Shown here in pieces: positions 60,078 to 64,000 of a stretch of DNA of 64,000 bases. The stretch is taken from the NCBI RefSeq assembly GCF_003355155.1, contig NZ_CP031320.1, forward strand, positions 3,587,367-3,651,366. The letters run 5' to 3'. The notes beneath the pieces were generated by a model. The model ran no database searches and was not told the origin of the DNA. It was given only the letters and a program-made list of their open reading frames with translations. Positions within the stretch are counted from its first letter, which is position 1. Each line of letters begins with the position of its first letter. The DNA is from Streptomyces armeniacus. GTDB taxonomy: Bacteria; Actinomycetota; Actinomycetes; Streptomycetales; Streptomycetaceae. A program made the position numbers and the translations under genes.

Positions 60078-61100
60078 GTGCCCGTGCGCCGACTCTTGCG
60101 GATGATCGCGGTGTGCGCGGCGCTGGCGTTCTGTACGAGCCCCGGGCTGCTGCCCGCGCTCGGGCAGCACGCGCAGAGCCTCCGCGCGGAGCGCACGTAC
60201 GCCTACGGCACGCACGCCCGGCAGCGCATGGCCGTCCACTGGCACCCGGAGCGCTCCGCCGACCAGCCGCGCCGCCCCGGCGTCGTCGTCCTGCACGGCG
60301 GCTACTGGCGCATGGACCGGGCACCGGGCTGGCGCGAGTGGTGCCGGTCCCTGTCCGACAGCGGCCTCGTCGTCTTCGACGTCGAGTACCGCCGCAACCT
60401 CGACGCCCGCTGGCCCGCCCAGCGCGACGACGTACTCGGCGCGCTCGCGTGGATACGCGCGCACGGCGACCGTTTCGGCGTCGACCCGGACCGGCTGGTG
60501 CTGCTCGGCTCGTCGGCGGGCGGCCACCTCGCGACCAGCGTCGGCGCGTACGGCGCGGGCGCGCGCCGGGTCGCCGGAGTGGCCGCGCTGTCGCCCGTCG
60601 CGGACCCGCTCCGCGCCTGGCGGGCGGGCGCCCCCGGCCCGGCGGCAGACGGCCGTACGGACGGCGGTGCGGGTACGGACGGCGGCACGGGCACGGACGG
60701 CGGCACGGCCGCCGCCCACGCGGCGCACATACGGGCGGGACGGCAGTACGGCGTACGGGAGAACGCGACGCTCCTCGCGGGCTGCTCCCCCGCGCTGCTG
60801 CCGGGCGCCGGGGCGCGCGCAGCCGCGTGCGCGGGTGTGTGGCGCGACATGGCGGCGGCCTCGCACGCGTCGGGCGCCGACGACGCGCCGCTGTTCCTCG
60901 TCCACTCGGCGCACGACTTCGTACCGGCCGCGCACTCGCGCGGGCTGGCGCACGCCGAGCGGGCGCGGGGGATGCCGCGCGCCTCGGTCGCGGTGCTGAC
61001 GGTGCCGGGCGGCGCGCACGGCGGCGGCCTGCTCCGCGAACCGGGGGTGACGCCCGCGCTGCGGGACTGGATAGAGACCAGGACGGGCAGCGCGGACTGA
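60078..61100 (+). CDS. secreted alpha/beta hydrolase (carboxylesterase/BD-FAE-like)
   Basis: 340 residues with an N-terminal signal peptide (RRLLRMIAVCAALAFCTSPG). The HGG oxyanion loop (VVLHGGYWRMD), nucleophile GSSAGGH, and VHSAHDFVPA with GGAHGGG for Asp and His make a complete HSL/BD-FAE-type esterase. A Thr-Asp-Gly-Gly repeat inserted near 198-215 probably forms a surface loop. GTG 60078 follows GGAGAGGTGA. Substrate unknown. Confidence 0.87.
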   Translation: MPVRRLLRMIAVCAALAFCTSPGLLPALGQHAQSLRAERTYAYGTHARQRMAVHWHPERSADQPRRPGVVVLHGGYWRMDRAPGWREWCRSLSDSGLVVFDVEYRRNLDARWPAQRDDVLGALAWIRAHGDRFGVDPDRLVLLGSSAGGHLATSVGAYGAGARRVAGVAALSPVADPLRAWRAGAPGPAADGRTDGGAGTDGGTGTDGGTAAAHAAHIRAGRQYGVRENATLLAGCSPALLPGAGARAAACAGVWRDMAAASHASGADDAPLFLVHSAHDFVPAAHSRGLAHAERARGMPRASVAVLTVPGGAHGGGLLREPGVTPALRDWIETRTGSAD

Positions 61101-61149
61101 GGCGCGGGTGCGGCGCGGGCTGAGGCGCGGGAGCAGCGTGGCCCGGCGG

Positions 61150-61809
61150 TCAGCTCGGTGCCGCGAGCTCCGCCCAGACCGTTTTGCCGGTGCCCTCGGG
61201 GCTGCGTACGACGCCCCAGTCCAGGCACAGCCGCTGCACTATGAACATCCCGTGCCCGCCCGGACGCCCGGCCCGGTGCGGGGTGCGCGGCGCGGGCGAG
61301 CCGCTGCCCAGGTCGACGACCTCGAGGCGGAGCAGCTTGGGGCTGCTCCCTATGCGCAGTTCCTCGGGGCCGCTGGCGTGCAGGCAGGCGTTGGTCACGA
61401 GTTCGGAGACGACCAGCAGCACGTCCTCGGCCGCCGCCTGCTGGTCGGCGGTGGCCGCCGGCAGCCAGCCCCAGTCCTGCAGCGCCTGCCGCGTGAAGTC
61501 GCGGGCGCGCGCGACGGCGCCTGCGGCGCCGACCAGGCGCAGCCTGCGCACCTGGCGCAGCGGCCGGCCCGACGTTCCGGAGGGTGGCTGACCGGGGGCG
61601 GAGGCGGCGGACTCGGTGTCTCCCACGGCACCGGCGGCCGTACGGCCCGTGGCGCCGCCCGCACCCACCGCGCCCACGCCCGTACCCGGGCCGTGGCTGG
61701 TGCCCGCACCCGTCCCGGCGTGCCCGGCCTCCGGCGCGGCAGCGGTCGTCGCGGCGCCCTCGGGCTCCGGGCCGCAGTCGCCCGCCGGGTACGGCCGGGT
61801 GGTGCTCAT
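61150..61809 (-). CDS. ATP-binding anti-sigma factor (HATPase_c_2)
   Basis: 219 residues. The first ~80 are Ala/Gly/Thr-rich and disordered; a GHKL ATPase domain follows at about 88-215 with EDVLLVVSELVTNACLHA (N-box), LEVVDLGSGSP (G1) and GHGMFIVQRL (G2). It resembles RsbW/SpoIIAB-type kinases that hold a sigma factor and phosphorylate its antagonist. GAGGTGA precedes the ATG. A STAS antagonist and a SigB-type sigma factor are adjacent, forming a partner-switching set. Confidence 0.9.
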   Translation of the reverse strand: MSTTRPYPAGDCGPEPEGAATTAAAPEAGHAGTGAGTSHGPGTGVGAVGAGGATGRTAAGAVGDTESAASAPGQPPSGTSGRPLRQVRRLRLVGAAGAVARARDFTRQALQDWGWLPAATADQQAAAEDVLLVVSELVTNACLHASGPEELRIGSSPKLLRLEVVDLGSGSPAPRTPHRAGRPGGHGMFIVQRLCLDWGVVRSPEGTGKTVWAELAAPS

Positions 61810-61920
61810 CAGTGGTTCACCTCACCGAATACCTGACAGATTCAGAGGTCTCCTGCCCTACCGGACCGCGAGAACACCCACGGATTCCCTCGGACTGGTG
61901 TGATGCGTATAACGCAGGGA

Positions 61921-62301
61921 TTACGCCTCGGCTACATTCGCGAGCGCGCTGTCCAGATCAGGGTGGACCGTGAAGACCGCCTCCGCACCCGTAATCTCGA
62001 ATACGCGTGCGACCACCGGCAGCATTCCGGCCAGATGTACGCCGCCGCCCTCGGCCTCCGCCTTGAGGCGGGCCCCGAGCAGCACGTTCAGACCCGTGGA
62101 ATCGCAGAACTCGAGCCGCGAGCAGTCGACGACGAGGCGGTTGTATCCGTCCTCGACGCCCTGTTCCAGCGGTTCCCGCAGCAGATCGGCGGTATGGTGA
62201 TCGAGCTCACCCTCGGGTGTCACCACGACGCTGGCGCCCTGGTGTCGTACCTCGACCGTCAGCCGACCCCGGCTGGCGCTGCCGGGCATCCCGCGGTCCA
62301 T
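61921..62301 (-). CDS. anti-sigma factor antagonist (STAS domain)
   Basis: 126 residues, one STAS domain: VVVTPEGELDHHTADLLREPL, LVVDCSRLEFCDSTGLNVLLGAR with the phosphorylatable Ser in DSTGLNVLL near residue 64, and LPVVARVFEITG. When unphosphorylated it should bind the anti-sigma ATPase and release sigma. ATG 62301 has AAGGGG five bases upstream; GTG 62307 adds two residues. It lies 111 bases before the ATPase gene on the same strand. Confidence 0.92.
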   Translation of the reverse strand: MDRGMPGSASRGRLTVEVRHQGASVVVTPEGELDHHTADLLREPLEQGVEDGYNRLVVDCSRLEFCDSTGLNVLLGARLKAEAEGGGVHLAGMLPVVARVFEITGAEAVFTVHPDLDSALANVAEA

Positions 62302-62559
62302 GCACACCCCTTGTGATTGCGAAAAGAGTCACCTCTACTGCCCCCGTCAGGCGATTCGAACCCTACGCCTTCGCCGCCGGGACCGGTACCCCAACAACCC
62401 GCACATTAGTGCAAATTTGGACAATCGGGACTTGCCATGCCTGTGCGGAAGCGGGTAGGCCTAGTAGGGACACCGAAACGCGTCGGCTTTGGAGGCGCCG
62501 CACTCCGTAGTGCACGTCACGGCTCCGGCAGCCATATGCCGAGAATGATGGAGGACACC

Positions 62560-63495
62560 ATGTCACCCCGGCTCGACCACGGGATATCGGACTCTGCCGA
62601 CCCGGCCGTTCCGGCCCTCACCACGGAACCGGACGCGAGCCCGGACACGACAGCGACCACGTCGGAGGCTGTCGTCGAGGAACTCCTCGACCAGCTCGAC
62701 CTCCCCGAGCTCCCCCCGTACGACGAGGTGGGACCGGTGGACGCGCGGGCACTGTCCAAGACCCTCTTCGAGCGGCTCGAGAACCTGGAAGAGGGCACGC
62801 ACGAGTACGCGTACGTGCGGAACACGCTGGTCGAACTCAACCTCGCACTGGTCAAGTTCGCCGCCTCGCGCTTCCGCTCCCGCAGCGAGCCGATGGAGGA
62901 CATCGTCCAGGTCGGCACCATCGGGCTGATCAAGGCCATCGACCGGTTCGAGACGGGCCGCGGGGTCGAGTTCCCGACGTTCGCGATGCCGACCATCGTC
63001 GGCGAGATCAAGCGCTTCTTCCGGGACACGTCCTGGTCGGTACGGGTGCCCCGGCGCCTGCAGGAGCTCCGCCTCGACCTGGCCAAGGCGGGCGACGAGC
63101 TGGCCCAGCGGCTGGACCGCGCACCGACCGTCGAGGAACTGGCCGAGCGGCTCGGCCTGTCCACCGACGAGGTCGTCGAGGGCATGGCCGCCAGCAACGC
63201 GTACACGGCGAGCTCGCTCGACGCCCAGCCCGAGGAGGACGACACCGAGGGCGCGCTGGCGGACCGTATCGGCTACGAGGACCACGGCCTGGAGGGCATC
63301 GAGTACGTCGAGTCCCTCAAGCCGCTGATCGCCGAACTCCCGCCGCGCGACCGCCGGATACTGTCCCTCCGCTTCGTCGCCAACATGACGCAGTCGGAGA
63401 TCGGCGAGGAGCTCGGCATCTCGCAGATGCACGTCTCCCGGCTGCTGTCGCGGACCCTCGGCAAGCTCCGCAAGGGTCTGATGGTCGAGGAGTGA
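62560..63495 (+). CDS. sigI: SigB/F/G-family RNA polymerase sigma factor, sigI-like
   Basis: 311 residues. Region 2 (EDIVQVGTIGLIKAIDRFE, TFAMPTIVGEIKRFFRDTSWSVRVPRRL), region 3 and region 4 (LPPRDRRILSLRFVANMTQSEIGEELGISQMHVSRLLSRTL) are all complete. The start is ATG 62560, with GGAGGA five bases before it; longer frames add basic sequence. It diverges from the antagonist gene. The symbol rests on the sigma/antagonist/anti-sigma order next to hutI, as I recall it in S. coelicolor, so treat it as probable. Stress or osmotic control is a family inference. Confidence 0.9.
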   Translation: MSPRLDHGISDSADPAVPALTTEPDASPDTTATTSEAVVEELLDQLDLPELPPYDEVGPVDARALSKTLFERLENLEEGTHEYAYVRNTLVELNLALVKFAASRFRSRSEPMEDIVQVGTIGLIKAIDRFETGRGVEFPTFAMPTIVGEIKRFFRDTSWSVRVPRRLQELRLDLAKAGDELAQRLDRAPTVEELAERLGLSTDEVVEGMAASNAYTASSLDAQPEEDDTEGALADRIGYEDHGLEGIEYVESLKPLIAELPPRDRRILSLRFVANMTQSEIGEELGISQMHVSRLLSRTLGKLRKGLMVEE

Positions 63496-63541
63496 CCGCA
63501 CGGTCGCGTTCGCGCCGGGCGGCCGAGCCCCCGTACACCGT

Positions 63542-63572
63542 CGTCCCCGTCCCGCTCGCCGGGACGGGGACG
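63542..63572 (+). terminator. terminator of the sigma factor gene
   Basis: A 12-bp perfect stem (63542-63553 with 63561-63572, CGTCCCCGTCCC arm), 7-base loop, then TT, 46 bases after the sigma stop. An 11-bp repeat (GGGACGTATGC-like, three copies) follows at about 63584-63616. Confidence 0.75.
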
Positions 63573-63622
63573 TTCGCGTGTACGGGACGTGTGCGGGACG
63601 TATGCGGGACGTATGCGGCCGT

Positions 63623-64000
63623 TCAGACCGTGCGCACGCCGCGCCGCCACACGTCGGTCACCAGCGGAACGCCGGGCCGGTAGGCGAGATGCACGTGCGA
63701 CGGGGCGTCCAGGACGGCGAAGTCCGCGTACGCACCCGGGCCGAGCCGCCCCACGTCCGTACGCCGCAGCGCCCGCGCACCGCCCGCCGTCGCCGCCCAC
63801 ACCGCCTCGTCCGGCGTCATGCCCATCTCGCGCACGGCGATCGCCACGCAGAACGGCACCGACGAAGTGAACGACGACCCCGGATTGCAGTCCGTCGACA
63901 GCGCCACCGTCGCGCCCGCGTCGAGCAGCCGCCGGGCGTCCGGATACTCGGCCCGCGTCGAGAACTCGCAGCCCGGCAGCAGCGTCGCCACCGTGTCGCC
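63623..64000 (-). CDS. hutI: imidazolonepropionase, C-terminal part (continues beyond window)
   Basis: The last 125 codons are present; the gene begins outside the window. [28 protein letters not shown] (metal and substrate Asp) and [11 protein letters not shown] fit the amidohydrolase-fold HutI, which opens the imidazolone ring in histidine degradation. The C-terminus [11 protein letters not shown] matches the family end. The start and the N-terminal metal His pair cannot be seen. Confidence 0.9.
   Translation of the reverse strand, partial: GDTVATLLPGCEFSTRAEYPDARRLLDAGATVALSTDCNPGSSFTSSVPFCVAIAVREMGMTPDEAVWAATAGGARALRRTDVGRLGPGAYADFAVLDAPSHVHLAYRPGVPLVTDVWRRGVRTV

Noticed and set aside
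62340..62375. tRNA T-loop-like sequence (GGGTTCGAATCGCC on the minus strand)
   Set aside because: The flanking T-stem does not pair, and there is no acceptor stem, anticodon arm or CCA context.
62440..62475. GGGTAG as a SigB-type -10 upstream of the sigma factor gene (autoregulation)
   Set aside because: No GNNT-type -35 lies 14-16 bases upstream, so the match is not better than chance.

Overview
The window is high-GC actinobacterial DNA, almost certainly from Streptomyces or a close relative. It carries a WhiB whose sequence matches the sporulation regulator, coenzyme F420 genes (fbiA, fbiB), a SpoIIM-like membrane protein, many GTG starts and heavily GC-biased third codon positions. From whiB onward the gene order (whiB, cysteine dioxygenase, fbiA, fbiB, a sugar-nucleotide synthase, LytR-CpsA-Psr genes, acyl-CoA dehydrogenase, purE, purK, a two-component system, a sigI-like sigma factor, hutI) resembles my recollection of the S. 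coelicolor SCO3020-SCO3073 neighbourhood. That is synteny from memory, not a search.

Layout. 1-3.2 kb: the 3' part of a PAS/GAF/SpoIIE phosphatase, a NUDIX hydrolase and an alpha/beta hydrolase behind a repressor-type promoter. 3.35-4.45 kb: a scar made of a 171-bp MITE, the last codons of an IS630-family transposase and the first ~326 nt of a 16S rRNA gene with its leader and promoter; the rest of the rRNA operon is absent. 4.4-7.3 kb: SpoIIM-like and RDD membrane proteins and an unknown protein. 7.5-17 kb: S-adenosylhomocysteinase, a lone PTS permease, a cation-diffusion transporter and a mannose-phosphate block (manA, SIS protein, Trm112-like protein, phosphomannomutase). 17-24.5 kb: DUF3499 and metallopeptidase genes, a DUF5719 secreted protein, a giant membrane glycosyltransferase, and whiB.

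24.9-30.7 kb: a cysteine-rich leader peptide and cysteine dioxygenase, the fbiA-fbiB pair, an AlkA-type glycosylase and an NDP-sugar synthase. 30.8-44.5 kb is a cell-envelope region: a secreted amidase/peptidoglycan-recognition protein, five LytR-CpsA-Psr phosphotransferases, a family 2 glycosyltransferase, and a chitin-type lytic polysaccharide monooxygenase with a DasR-like site. 44.6-55.3 kb holds metabolic genes: VOC and CGNR proteins, UDP-glucose dehydrogenase, acyl-CoA dehydrogenase, a second NUDIX protein, an F420-type oxidoreductase, and purK-purE-dipeptidase. 55.4-64 kb: GtrA protein, histidine kinase and response regulator, peptide transporter, secreted esterase, a partner-switching module (ATPase anti-sigma, STAS antagonist, sigma factor) and the 3' end of hutI.

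Several genes plausibly work together: manA, phosphomannomutase, the NDP-sugar synthase and UDP-glucose dehydrogenase supply nucleotide sugars, glycosyltransferases use them, and LCP enzymes attach glycopolymers to the wall. fbiA/fbiB make F420, which the LLM-type oxidoreductase probably uses. The most unusual signals are the six-cysteine leader peptide before cysteine dioxygenase, the truncated rRNA operon with nested mobile-element debris, the DasR-like site at the chitin monooxygenase, and the GTTAC operator array between the VOC and CGNR genes. I see no CRISPR array, prophage, tRNA or large biosynthetic cluster.
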